The notes under the pieces were generated by a model that was given only the letters and a program-made list of their open reading frames with translations, was not told the origin of the DNA and ran no database searches. From NCBI GenBank assembly GCA_019747875.1, contig JAIEQI010000140.1, positions 1 to 43,502 of the forward strand: a DNA stretch of 43,502 bases, given 5' to 3'. The DNA is from Candidatus Obscuribacterales bacterium (GTDB lineage: Bacteria; Cyanobacteriota; Vampirovibrionia; Obscuribacterales; Obscuribacteraceae). Positions 1 to 8,559 of the stretch are shown piece after piece (positions within the stretch are counted from its first letter, which is position 1; every line of letters begins with the position of its first letter). A program made the position numbers and the translations under genes.

Positions 1-24
1 GGCTGGAAACCAGCCCCTTTCTGC

Positions 25-3000
25 TTACGGCAAAGTTACGTGGCGCCGACCCGGCAAAGTTGCCTGGCGGGCAACACGCTGGGCATTTCCGAAAACTTGC
101 TTTCCTGTAGCAAATGGATGCTGAATCCACTCGGCACCTAAGCCGCCTCCATCTCGATAGATTCGCAATTTGAATGTAGGATCGTCTTCTCGCTGATAAA
201 TGCCCTCATAGTTTTCTGTGACTTGCACTTGCGTGGTCGGTCGAGGCGGAGCTGTGGTCGTCGGGACGTTCCACCCAGGCGATGTCGTAGGCGTTGTGGA
301 TGGGGGATTCCAAACTTGTGGTTTCGGAGGAGGAGGTGGTGGCGGAGGCGGAGGAGCTGTAGGTGTAGCCGGAACATTCCAACCTGGAGAAGGTTGTGCA
401 TGAGTTGTGGTCGGAACATTCCAACCTGGAGAAGGTTGTGCATGAGTTGTGGTCGGAACATTCCAACCTGGTGAAGGTTGTGCATGAGTTGTAGTTGGAA
501 CATTCCATCCTGGAGAAGGTTGTGTATGAGTTGTAGTTGGAACATTCCAACCTGGTTTTGATGTGGTTGTAGTCGGGACGTTCCAGCCAGGCGCTGTTTG
601 CGCGGGCGGTGTGCTCGGAACGTTCCAGCCAGGCGCGGGCTGCGCACGTGGTGTGCTCGGAACGTTCCAGCCAGGCGCGGGCTGCGCACGTGGTGTGCTC
701 GGAACGTTCCAGCCAGGCGCGGGCTGCGCATGTGGTGTGCTCGGGACATTCCAGCTCGACGACGGAGCTGTATGAGGTTGAGGAAGATTCCAACCGGGCT
801 TACTCTCATCTTTCTTTTCGGGTGGGACATTCCACGGTTGAGATTTATTTAGCAGCGCCTGGGTTTGCCCGTCATTTATAACGCCTTGTCTCAAATTTTT
901 GTTTTTCTCAACCGTGACGTTGAGGACGAGCTGAATCTGCCCTGCTCCAGCCTGACGAACTATTATTGGAACTTGATACACTCCCGGTTTTGCTTGAATC
1001 TTTGCTTCGAATCCTTGCGTCCAGGTGTAAACTCCCTCATCTGAAGAAATTGCGCTGAGCGCTGATGGATCTTGGCTGCCACCACCGGGATTCACAATTA
1101 GATCGTCGGGTAAATTATTTCCGAATGTCTGTCCCGGGAATATGACTTCCACAGGGCTGGAAACATCGCGCTTCCATCCCTTTATCTTGATGTGCGATGA
1201 GGTCGATGGCAGGCGCCCAGCCACTAAAGTGATCGACGGATTCTCGAGCCATGCAGTCAACTCCTTCTCTTCGTCTGGGGACGTATTTTTATCATCCTTT
1301 GCTTCTTCAGTGCTATCGCCCTTCTTCGATTTGTCTTCGGTGCCTTGTAAGACATAATAAACATTCTTCAGGTGGAGATACGCGCCGTCGCCAATTTTTA
1401 CATAACCATTGCCAATGGTGGCAGACAGTTCTTTAGCTCCATTTTGTCCACTGAACGAAAGTGGAATCTCCCATCCGCCGTTCAAGTTTGTTCTTCCATT
1501 TCTCATGAAAGGTTTAGATGCAACGGTTAACGTATTTGGCGAACTGCTTCCCACCGAAATTGTGATGTCGTGCGTATATTTTTCTGGCTCATCTTCATGG
1601 AGTCTTTGCTCGCCCGTTCGCTCTATGGAAGCATTGGCCGTGGCAGACGCGCTAATCCTTGCCTGATTCGAAACAAGTACAAAGTCATGGGGGAAGGTCA
1701 CGCTAACGTCACCGCTGACGATTTCCGTGATCGGTGCTTCGTAGGACATGCTGTTCTTGTAAGTCGTGGAAATCGGAACTCGCGCGACGCGACCGGTCGT
1801 TACTGTGCCTTGTGAGACACCACCGGAAGTGCTTGTGGCGCTTATACCTAAATTACCGCTTTCAATTTTCTTCTCGAAGATTGCCCGAGAGAACACATAG
1901 GTTTGATTACTTTGCCCCTTTGTTGTACCTGGGTTTGGACCCGTGTTGCTTGTCGGCGCTGAAGGTATGGAAACGCCTCTGGGTCCAGTCCACGTAACTG
2001 GACCGTTATTTGAGTTGTTGGTGGAGTCAGGATTGCTTTGATCTTGGTTGTTGTTGTTGTTGTTGTTGTTGGATGCGCGATCGCCTGGTTGAGTTGAACC
2101 CGGGCCGTTTTGATTGCCGTCAGGCGTTCTCGTCACGCCGTCTGGACCGACAGTTCCCCTGTCAGTCTCTACTTCGCCAGGACCGGAAAGAGGATTCTCG
2201 GATCCAGGTCTGCGTGCCTTTGGTATGTAGGTCCCCGGCAGTCTTGGGTTCTCAATTTCGGTTCCAATTGTACTATCACCCTTTTTCACGATCTTCACAA
2301 AAAGCGTGAGCGTGACCTGCCCTACGTCTTTCTGCTTGACGATGATTTTGACAGGAGTCACTCCCGGCGGTGCTGTAACTTTGGCACGATATCCTTGGCC
2401 GGCAGCATACTCCTTGGTGTAGTCGCCTGCACCGCGCATGCTCCACGGATCCATTGATGTCGTGCCTGGAAAAACCTGCACTTGTCCAGGCAAGGTTCCC
2501 CAGTTGTCTGAGATTTCGGGATAAACGATTTCAACTCTGTCTTGTGTATCGTTCTTTTGCCCGCTTATATAGATCGTGCAGTTCTTGGTCTCACCCGGTG
2601 CGAGGGTAATCATTGGATATTGCAAGCGCGCTCTCAGCTTTTGTGCCGCCTCTTTCTCGGCAACGTCGAATCCGACAGCGCCGTACAAGGTTTGAAAACC
2701 TGGAGCGTCAATGACGAAGTTCCAGGTGTGTTTGCCTGACTGGGTTGCTGTAAAGGCTGCTGTTTTCCGAAGCAAGGGTGACTCTCCCGATGCTCTGGCG
2801 TGAGTTGTAGGGTTTGTGAAAGTTTTCGAGAAGCTGACATAGTCGTTTTCATTTACTTCTACTGCTTCTCCTGCATTGAGTCCAGATACCTTATACAAAA
2901 CTGTCAAATGGAAGCCATCTCCAACAAAAGCGCTTTTCGGTTCTACGCTTGCCGAGACCAATTGAATTGCTTTTGTATTTTTTGCCTCGACTTGGAAGCT

Positions 3001-4875
3001 TAAAGTGTCTTCCAGCCTTCCGTAGTCACCAGCGTCAATTGAGTATTTCCAGTTGTACGTCCCTACTTTGTCAGCTCTGGCTGAAAACTCTTTTAAAACT
3101 GTTCTTCCGTCAGAAAAAGATCGTGTCGATGGCGGTGGGTAATAGCTTTCAGGTCCTGAAACAAAGCTACTTTCGGTGGCTGTCTGTGTGTCTCCCGGGT
3201 TCAGTCCTACTAGTTTATAGTGCACTTTTAGTTTGAAGAGGTTAGCTCCTGCTGGTTCTATGATGTGGTCAACAAGTTCAATCTTCTTTGGATGCAGTGG
3301 TTGTTCCACTGTGTACTTGAACCCGTCCTTTCGCAGGTTGCCCCAATTGCCGCTCATGATGTCATAGGAGAATTCATAGACACCAGGTTTTTGATTTGGA
3401 CCAATCAACTCGCATGTAATGGTGTCATTGGTAGCGGTCATCTTAATCGGGCGAGAGTGAATTAGTCCATCCGGCCCGGTGACAGTTGCATTTTCGATCA
3501 CATTGACGAACTCTGCTTCCGTTAGTCCCTTTAGTTCGTAGATTAGTCGAAGTCGAAACTCGTCTCCAGGTTGCCCTGTCTGTCTTGAAAGTTCTTCCTT
3601 GATCATTTTTAGCTGAGGTTTAGCTTTCTTGATCTTTGGAAATATGAAAGCTACTTTGTTGTCAACGCCCTTAATCACTGGATATTCGCGCAATACTTGC
3701 CCGTCTTGAGTGCGTGCTTCAACGATAACATCACCGACTGGAACGCTCTTAAAGACTATGGGGCGATCCTTATACGTATCGTTGTATAGCTCGTATTCGG
3801 ATTCTCCTCCGGTCGTAGGAAACGCTTTCACTACAACTTTGATGTCAGTCAGTTCAACTGGTTTATCTATGGTTACTTCTAGATTTCCCCACAGAACCCA
3901 GTCATTTACCTCTGATGGTTCCGGATCTCCGTTTGCATCCAGATTGTAAATTCGTGGTTTGGAGCGGTAAGTTGTGGTGTCGCCGCGGCGCCGACTCGCT
4001 TGTTCTATGACAGAGTGCGACTTAACATAATCAGGATCTCTTTTGATCGGAAGAACAGATTTCAGCCACTTGCCGAATCCTGCAGACTGGTCGTTCCAAT
4101 CATTTGAAATGCCCAGGGGCAAGACAAGCGCGGGCTTCGAAATCGGGTTGACCCTGATCATTTCTTTGACTACTGGCTCTACTTCATTCATGTAGCCAAA
4201 TTGATTGACCCGTTGTTTTGGGCAAAGTTCTTTCATGAACAGCGTCATGCGTGAGATGGTTTCCCAGATCATGGGTAAGTGTTTTTCCATCTTTTCAGAA
4301 GATAAGTAATCGCAGTAAGGTCCGATGGGAAGTCCTTTTCTTGCTGCGGTTGCGCTTGCCCAATGACCTCCGAAGCTGCCGTAGCCGGCGTGAGAGGTTT
4401 CGTCTTGCAGAAAATGTAAAAACGCTCCAAGGTTTAGATTACCCTTAGCCCTTCTCCATAGGACACCTTCCTGCACCTTTATTGCATCTTTTGCTCTCAA
4501 TTCTTGGGAAGGATCCGTCATGCATTGCGGAAATCTCATTTCATCCATCATGGCATGAAAGTCTATCCGAGGATTTTGGGCACTTCCTTTTGGAGTGTAC
4601 GGCATAAAGACATTGCCATATTGCTCAGGTTCTGTTTGTGGATCATAGTCCACTGATACGGCAGCGCTTGCAATTCGATAGGCTTGCTCCGGTGTGTAAC
4701 CCACACAGCGAGCAAGGTGATAAGTCAATCCGTAGTGAGTGTCATCGTAGTACGCTTGTACAGCCGTTGAGCTCAGTAAAAATAAACACAATAAAGCTAA
4801 GACCGTTAGAGCTTTATGTGAATGAATGGCAGTTGACTGCAAAAATAAACAGAAGAGCTTCTTTATTAGTGGCAT
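25..4875 (-). CDS. Giant secreted protein: phospholipase C/HET-C-like head, Ig-like repeats, WNVP repeat tail
   Basis: An exported protein of about 1616 residues. The start at 4875 is preferred because it gives a classic signal peptide (basic MPLIKK, long hydrophobic stretch, cleavage near VQA|YY) and has a GAGAG just upstream; an in-frame ATG at 4914 adds 13 residues. The mature N-terminus has DDTHYGLTYHLAR and later HFLQDETSHAGYG, a His/Asp pattern resembling zinc-dependent phospholipase C/HET-C or DUF6765-type helical proteins; this is a pattern match, not a firm assignment. Three or more similar beta-sandwich (Ig-like) repeats of about 110 residues follow, then an Asn-rich linker, another beta region, and about 13 Trp repeats of mostly 14 residues (PGWNVPTTTHAQPS type) with a poly-Pro run. 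The end is a short YEGIYQREDD-type segment. Location is probably cell surface or extracellular. Substrate unknown. Confidence 0.8.
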   Translation of the reverse strand: MPLIKKLFCLFLQSTAIHSHKALTVLALLCLFLLSSTAVQAYYDDTHYGLTYHLARCVGYTPEQAYRIASAAVSVDYDPQTEPEQYGNVFMPYTPKGSAQNPRIDFHAMMDEMRFPQCMTDPSQELRAKDAIKVQEGVLWRRAKGNLNLGAFLHFLQDETSHAGYGSFGGHWASATAARKGLPIGPYCDYLSSEKMEKHLPMIWETISRMTLFMKELCPKQRVNQFGYMNEVEPVVKEMIRVNPISKPALVLPLGISNDWNDQSAGFGKWLKSVLPIKRDPDYVKSHSVIEQASRRRGDTTTYRSKPRIYNLDANGDPEPSEVNDWVLWGNLEVTIDKPVELTDIKVVVKAFPTTGGESEYELYNDTYKDRPIVFKSVPVGDVIVEARTQDGQVLREYPVIKGVDNKVAFIFPKIKKAKPQLKMIKEELSRQTGQPGDEFRLRLIYELKGLTEAEFVNVIENATVTGPDGLIHSRPIKMTATNDTITCELIGPNQKPGVYEFSYDIMSGNWGNLRKDGFKYTVEQPLHPKKIELVDHIIEPAGANLFKLKVHYKLVGLNPGDTQTATESSFVSGPESYYPPPSTRSFSDGRTVLKEFSARADKVGTYNWKYSIDAGDYGRLEDTLSFQVEAKNTKAIQLVSASVEPKSAFVGDGFHLTVLYKVSGLNAGEAVEVNENDYVSFSKTFTNPTTHARASGESPLLRKTAAFTATQSGKHTWNFVIDAPGFQTLYGAVGFDVAEKEAAQKLRARLQYPMITLAPGETKNCTIYISGQKNDTQDRVEIVYPEISDNWGTLPGQVQVFPGTTSMDPWSMRGAGDYTKEYAAGQGYRAKVTAPPGVTPVKIIVKQKDVGQVTLTLFVKIVKKGDSTIGTEIENPRLPGTYIPKARRPGSENPLSGPGEVETDRGTVGPDGVTRTPDGNQNGPGSTQPGDRASNNNNNNNNQDQSNPDSTNNSNNGPVTWTGPRGVSIPSAPTSNTGPNPGTTKGQSNQTYVFSRAIFEKKIESGNLGISATSTSGGVSQGTVTTGRVARVPISTTYKNSMSYEAPITEIVSGDVSVTFPHDFVLVSNQARISASATANASIERTGEQRLHEDEPEKYTHDITISVGSSSPNTLTVASKPFMRNGRTNLNGGWEIPLSFSGQNGAKELSATIGNGYVKIGDGAYLHLKNVYYVLQGTEDKSKKGDSTEEAKDDKNTSPDEEKELTAWLENPSITLVAGRLPSTSSHIKIKGWKRDVSSPVEVIFPGQTFGNNLPDDLIVNPGGGSQDPSALSAISSDEGVYTWTQGFEAKIQAKPGVYQVPIIVRQAGAGQIQLVLNVTVEKNKNLRQGVINDGQTQALLNKSQPWNVPPEKKDESKPGWNLPQPHTAPSSSWNVPSTPHAQPAPGWNVPSTPRAQPAPGWNVPSTPRAQPAPGWNVPSTPPAQTAPGWNVPTTTTSKPGWNVPTTTHTQPSPGWNVPTTTHAQPSPGWNVPTTTHAQPSPGWNVPTTTHAQPSPGWNVPATPTAPPPPPPPPPPKPQVWNPPSTTPTTSPGWNVPTTTAPPRPTTQVQVTENYEGIYQREDDPTFKLRIYRDGGGLGAEWIQHPFATGKQVFGNAQRVARQATLPGRRHVTLP

Positions 4876-5062
4876 GACTCTCGTCCGATTAGCGCAGGAA
4901 AGAATACAAAGCATTTGTGTGCTCTGTATCGCGCAGAGAATTTCAGGAGCATCTGAGTTTGTAGATTATACAGTCTCGCTGTGACATGGCAGGGACATCA
5001 AAGTTGAAGATTAAACAGCTTTGTCACTTGAACACTCTTTAACCTTGTCGTCAGGTTCAGTA

Positions 5063-5392
5063 CTACCGTTCTTTTTCGGCTGCGGCAATTCTCTCTTTGA
5101 GGTATGCATAAACGTCCGCATTTTGCCGATGCGCCTTATCGCCTATTGCTGCTCCAAGTTTGAAGATCTCTATTTCCTTGCGCTTGTCACCCTGATCTCC
5201 ATACCAGGCTCCCAACGCCCGAGCAGCCGACATGTCATCGAGCGGATCCCAGCTGTTGTCTGCCCTGAGTGATTTTTCAAGTTTAGCCAATAGAATTCTT
5301 GCCTCTTCCGGATGTTTTCGCAGAGTATAGAGGTTGACCATGGCCATAACGACCTGATAACTATGAGCAAACGTATCGTTATCCTTGTACAC
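5063..5392 (-). CDS. TPR-like C-terminal part of the upstream Ser/Thr kinase, in a shifted frame
   Basis: A 109-codon frame with a nominal GTG start that overlaps the last codons of the kinase gene in another frame. It encodes helical, TPR-like sequence (VNLYTLRKHPEEARILLAKLEKSL; GDQGDKRKEIEIFKLGAAIG). No Shine-Dalgarno precedes the GTG, and the same frame is open a little further upstream to a TGA near 5430, so this looks like the continuation of the kinase's C-terminal region after a single-base shift between about 5380 and 5430. It could be a true gene decay event, a sequencing error or, less likely, programmed frameshifting. It is unlikely to be an independent gene. Confidence 0.6.
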   Translation of the reverse strand: MYKDNDTFAHSYQVVMAMVNLYTLRKHPEEARILLAKLEKSLRADNSWDPLDDMSAARALGAWYGDQGDKRKEIEIFKLGAAIGDKAHRQNADVYAYLKERIAAAEKER

Positions 5393-6989
5393 CGCTATGG
5401 CTGTACTTCTTATACTCTTGGAAATTGTTGCTTAGTTCAGCTATCTTCACCAGCGAATTTCCTTCAAGCATGTTGATGTTAATTACTTCTAGATCTTCAC
5501 CGAGTTCTAGTCGTGGTGGGTTATGACCGCTGTCATCCATTTTAGCTTTACGTAATAGTGCCACCACGTGCTCGAATCTTGACTTGAGAAGAGGCTTATT
5601 GAGATTGAGATTGGGGGGGGTATAGTACTCATTGGATGCTAAATAGAAGAGCGGTAATGCAGAATGCAATGATTCTTGTCCATTCACCAAGCTGTACTTG
5701 TATGCAATTTCAAAGGACTTCTTACAGTCCTTAGTTCGGCCCAAACGATCCTCTAGTAGCCCCTTACTTGCATATCCGAGAAAAAGCATGTCTGGTACTT
5801 TAACGCTTGGAAGCAGTTGCGCGATTCTATCTGAAAACTGTGCAGTCTCTTCGAGGGTATCTATTCCATTCTCCACGTATTCCTTCAGGATTCTCTTCAA
5901 TCGCGTCTCTGGTGACATCTGAATGTCGGTATGCTTCTTTCCATCTTCTTTCCATGCTGCATTGCTAGTACTTGCCGATTGATTTTTCTTGGCTACCATA
6001 TCTTTAAGATGGATAATTGTCAGGCTCGCAATCAGGCAGATCCCCAGTGCCGCCAGGATTTGCTTCTTCCCAAGAAACCTCTGTGTCAGTTCTCTTTTCT
6101 TCAGATCTTCTATCGCTCGTTGAACGAGCATTCTAAACTGCGCGGTATTTTCGGGGCGATTCTCTTTCTCTTTTGCCAGGCTCTTCTTCAAAAGCTCCTT
6201 CAAGGATTCAGGAAGATCCTTTGCCAGCTCAGGTGTTTGATTGAGGTGTTTATACAATACGTGGAGTGGCGTTTCCCCCTCAAACGGTGGTTGTCCAGTC
6301 AAACACTCGTAAAAGACACACGCTATTGAGTAATAATCGGAGCGCTCATCAGCAAGTTCTCCTCGGCATTGCTCGGGACTCATGTAAAAAGGATTGCCAT
6401 GCAATGTTTGGGTGGTATTAGTGGCGGTGCGCGCCAGTTCTTGCATGTCAGGGGACTCAACTATTCTTGCAAGTCCAAAATCAACAATCTTTACGGTCAA
6501 AGCACCGGAATTGGTGTTTGATGATTTGTTCAGCAGAATGATGTTAGCGGGCGAAATGTCTCCGTGTACCACGCCCATGCTATGGGCATGTGAAATTGCC
6601 GAAAGCACTTGCTCGAACACGGAAGAAAGAACTTGGGGAGCAAGCGCATGGTGCTCTTTCAGATATTGCGCCAGCGTCTTCCCTTCCAGGTATTCGTAAA
6701 CTATAAAAGGTTGCTCGTCCTTGCCGAAACCCATCTGTAGTATCGACACTATGTTGGGATGCTCTAGGCGGGCCAGCGCCTTGCCTTCAAGTTGAAACTT
6801 CTTCAGCTGCGATTTGCTTGTATTATCTATCCGATTTAGGAATTTGATTGCTACGGTCCGCGACATCATTTTGTCGTGTGCCTTTGCGACAATGCCGTAG
6901 CCGCCGGATCCTAGAATATCCGTGATCTCAAATTCAGCCGGGCATGCTTTTTTGAGAGTAGTAATTTGAGAATCAGTGCTGGCATCCAC
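5379..6989 (-). CDS. Hanks-type Ser/Thr protein kinase with one membrane segment and TPR-like C-terminus (frameshifted end)
   Basis: A eukaryotic-like protein kinase that would phosphorylate Ser/Thr on target proteins. The kinase domain spans about residues 20-290: glycine loop GSGGYG (27-32), VAIK lysine K49, helix-C Glu near E69, catalytic loop HGDISPANI (D144, N149), DFG (170-172) and SPEQ in place of APE. The HRD arginine is Gly and the usual LKP lysine is Ser, but the catalytic Asp and metal-binding Asn remain. One transmembrane helix follows (about 310-327), then a helical region about 200 residues long, presumably extracytoplasmic. The start is GTG with no clear Shine-Dalgarno. The reading frame ends in KKYSHSGVQG, while TPR-like sequence resumes in the next frame, so the protein is probably truncated by a frameshift. 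A C8 run (5613-5620) lies in the coding strand but the frame reads sensibly on both sides of it. Confidence 0.9.
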   Translation of the reverse strand: MDASTDSQITTLKKACPAEFEITDILGSGGYGIVAKAHDKMMSRTVAIKFLNRIDNTSKSQLKKFQLEGKALARLEHPNIVSILQMGFGKDEQPFIVYEYLEGKTLAQYLKEHHALAPQVLSSVFEQVLSAISHAHSMGVVHGDISPANIILLNKSSNTNSGALTVKIVDFGLARIVESPDMQELARTATNTTQTLHGNPFYMSPEQCRGELADERSDYYSIACVFYECLTGQPPFEGETPLHVLYKHLNQTPELAKDLPESLKELLKKSLAKEKENRPENTAQFRMLVQRAIEDLKKRELTQRFLGKKQILAALGICLIASLTIIHLKDMVAKKNQSASTSNAAWKEDGKKHTDIQMSPETRLKRILKEYVENGIDTLEETAQFSDRIAQLLPSVKVPDMLFLGYASKGLLEDRLGRTKDCKKSFEIAYKYSLVNGQESLHSALPLFYLASNEYYTPPNLNLNKPLLKSRFEHVVALLRKAKMDDSGHNPPRLELGEDLEVININMLEGNSLVKIAELSNNFQEYKKYSHSGVQG

Positions 6990-7060
6990 TTTGTGGAGTT
7001 AGCCTCAATTTCCACCGCTCTGAAAATCGTGATGAGCTAGATGGGTCAGATTCGTCCCTG

Positions 7061-7079
7061 TCACAATCTACCATTGTGA
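7061..7079. promoter_or_regulatory. Dyad TCACAAT-N5-ATTGTGA upstream of the kinase gene
   Basis: A perfect 7-bp inverted repeat with a 5-bp spacer lies about 72 bp upstream of the kinase start and downstream of the SAM-hydrolase gene. It could be a binding site for a dimeric regulator or a weak hairpin; no T-run follows on either strand, so it is not a good intrinsic terminator. Function is inferred from symmetry only. Confidence 0.3.
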
Positions 7080-7139
7080 AATAATCTCTTCGGGATTTCA
7101 AGAGTGTTTTTGGAGTGAACTTTAGGTGAGTTGGATTAG

Positions 7140-7931
7140 TTATTGTGCCGATTCGAATAGAATAACCGGCGTGTTGACTCCGGCATCCAACTTTTCATCA
7201 GCGCGTCCTTGACTGACGGCGATTTCTAAATAGCCGTGACTGCCAATAAATGCAATTGGCGCACCCTGCTCGGCATGGGAGTAGGATTGCCCAATGCGGC
7301 CAATTGAGCGTTTGCCAACCTGGCAAAGTGCTGCGTTGCGAACCTGATCCTTCTTGATGTTGGTGATCAAATTTCCGAAACGATCAACATACGATACCGA
7401 CCCTTCGACGCGCTTTGGATTTGTGCGCAGCTCCCTTGAGGGCAATTTCACAAGACTGTCCAGTTCCGCCGCCTGGCCTAATTTGTCTGAGCTGACACCA
7501 GATGCAAAATGAGCAGCAACCGGCGCGAATAAATCGCGAGCATGGAAGGAATGCGAAACTTCAGGCATCCAGTATTTAGATTCTGTCAATTCGAAAACCT
7601 TAGCATCGGACTGATCTTGCAAGACCGATGAGAAAATTCCATTATCCGGACCAATGAAGACCTGGTCTTTTGCCTCAATCAAGATCGGACGGCGCTTAGA
7701 CCCGACGCCGGGATCAACTACTGCAACGTGAACTGTTCGTTTCGGGAAATAACAATGACTATTTGCTAGAACCCAGGCTGCTGCTGAGATATTCCATGGC
7801 GGAATCTCGTGGCTGATATCTATGATCTTTGCGTTTTCGCAAATGCTGAGAATAACACCTTTGACTATGCCGACATAGCCGTCTGCAGTTCCAAAGTCGG
7901 TGGTCAATGTGATAATCGGCGGTTTTTCCAC
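7140..7931 (-). CDS. SAM hydrolase (DUF62 / S-adenosyl-L-methionine hydroxide adenosyltransferase family)
   Basis: A 263-residue member of the family that includes fluorinase and chlorinase; most bacterial members instead hydrolyse S-adenosylmethionine to adenosine and methionine. Recognisable blocks are ITLTTDFGTADGYVGIVKG at the N-terminus, IDISHEIPPW, AVVDPGVGS and GPDNGIFS, followed by the beta-rich C-terminal domain with YVDRFGNLITNI. Length is normal for the family. The start is GTG, preceded by AGGAG with a 6-nt spacer; that ribosome site overlaps the folK stop codon, so the two genes are probably cotranslated. The physiological role of these enzymes is poorly understood, and halogenase activity is unlikely without supporting genes nearby. 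Cytoplasmic. Confidence 0.88.
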   Translation of the reverse strand: MEKPPIITLTTDFGTADGYVGIVKGVILSICENAKIIDISHEIPPWNISAAAWVLANSHCYFPKRTVHVAVVDPGVGSKRRPILIEAKDQVFIGPDNGIFSSVLQDQSDAKVFELTESKYWMPEVSHSFHARDLFAPVAAHFASGVSSDKLGQAAELDSLVKLPSRELRTNPKRVEGSVSYVDRFGNLITNIKKDQVRNAALCQVGKRSIGRIGQSYSHAEQGAPIAFIGSHGYLEIAVSQGRADEKLDAGVNTPVILFESAQ

Positions 7932-7940
7932 TTTTGGCTC

Positions 7941-8528
7941 CTAGGGCTCGAAATCCGGAACGTTGTTTCGCGTACCGTACAAAAATACTTGTTCGGGCGC
8001 GTCTAAATTCTCATGTATCTCTGAAACGGTTTTGTTCAAAACTGGATGCCTGAGTTCCGGCGCGATTTCAAGCAATGGCACAAGTGCGTATGCGCGCTTA
8101 GTGAGCTGAGGATGCGGAACGATTAATTCTGGAAGCTTGACGCGTTTGTCACCGTAAAACAAGATATCGAGATCGATGATCCTGCAAGTAACTGCTCCAT
8201 CTAGTGTTTCTCGTACTATCGTCGGTCCGTCTGCACCGGCTAGTGAAGACAAACGTTTTTCAATCTCCTTGCAAACTTTCATTAGTTCGCGTGGCGCCAG
8301 GTTCGTTTCGATAGCTGCTACAGCATTGACGAACCATTCGACATAGTCGTTGCCCACTGGTTCAGTCTCGTAAAGACTTGAGCACTCCACAACTTCGATG
8401 TTGGGATGATCCTTCATTAGTTGCATCGCCTGTTGGACGTAGCCAAGACGATCACCTTCGTTGGAGCCTAGACCAATGTATGCTCTGGTCCAACTCTCGC
8501 CCCTATTGCTATCGAAGTCCTCGGACAC
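7941..8528 (-). CDS. folK: 2-amino-4-hydroxy-6-hydroxymethyldihydropteridine diphosphokinase
   Basis: Transfers pyrophosphate from ATP to 6-hydroxymethyl-7,8-dihydropterin in folate synthesis. Family blocks visible: YIGLGSNEGDR (17-27), SSLYETEPVG, FVNAVAAIET, the acidic metal site RIIDLDILFYG (D119, D121), and PHPQLTKRAYALVPLLEIAPE. There is an insertion of roughly 17 residues (LAGADGPTIVRETLDGAVTC) just before the DLD motif, where most members have a short arginine-containing loop. The start is GTG with AGGA upstream. It lies 31 bp after the HAD gene and 9 bp before the SAM-hydrolase gene, so the three form a likely operon. No other folate genes are in the window. Confidence 0.93.
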   Translation of the reverse strand: MSEDFDSNRGESWTRAYIGLGSNEGDRLGYVQQAMQLMKDHPNIEVVECSSLYETEPVGNDYVEWFVNAVAAIETNLAPRELMKVCKEIEKRLSSLAGADGPTIVRETLDGAVTCRIIDLDILFYGDKRVKLPELIVPHPQLTKRAYALVPLLEIAPELRHPVLNKTVSEIHENLDAPEQVFLYGTRNNVPDFEP

Positions 8529-8559
8529 GGTCCAATCCTGCTCACTCTTGTGACGCAGA

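Noticed and set aside
1..15. GGCTGG-AAA-CCAGCC hairpin after the first gene's stop codon
   Set aside because: A terminator is plausible, but the T-run expected on the minus strand lies beyond the window edge and cannot be seen.
138..830. Long overlapping frames on both strands over the WNVP repeats
   Set aside because: They are produced by the repeated DNA; only the 25-4875 frame has a signal peptide, domains and a sensible start.
5613..5620. C8 homopolymer in the kinase as the site of the frameshift
   Set aside because: The translated sequence on both sides of the run reads as one plausible protein, so the shift must lie nearer 5380-5430.
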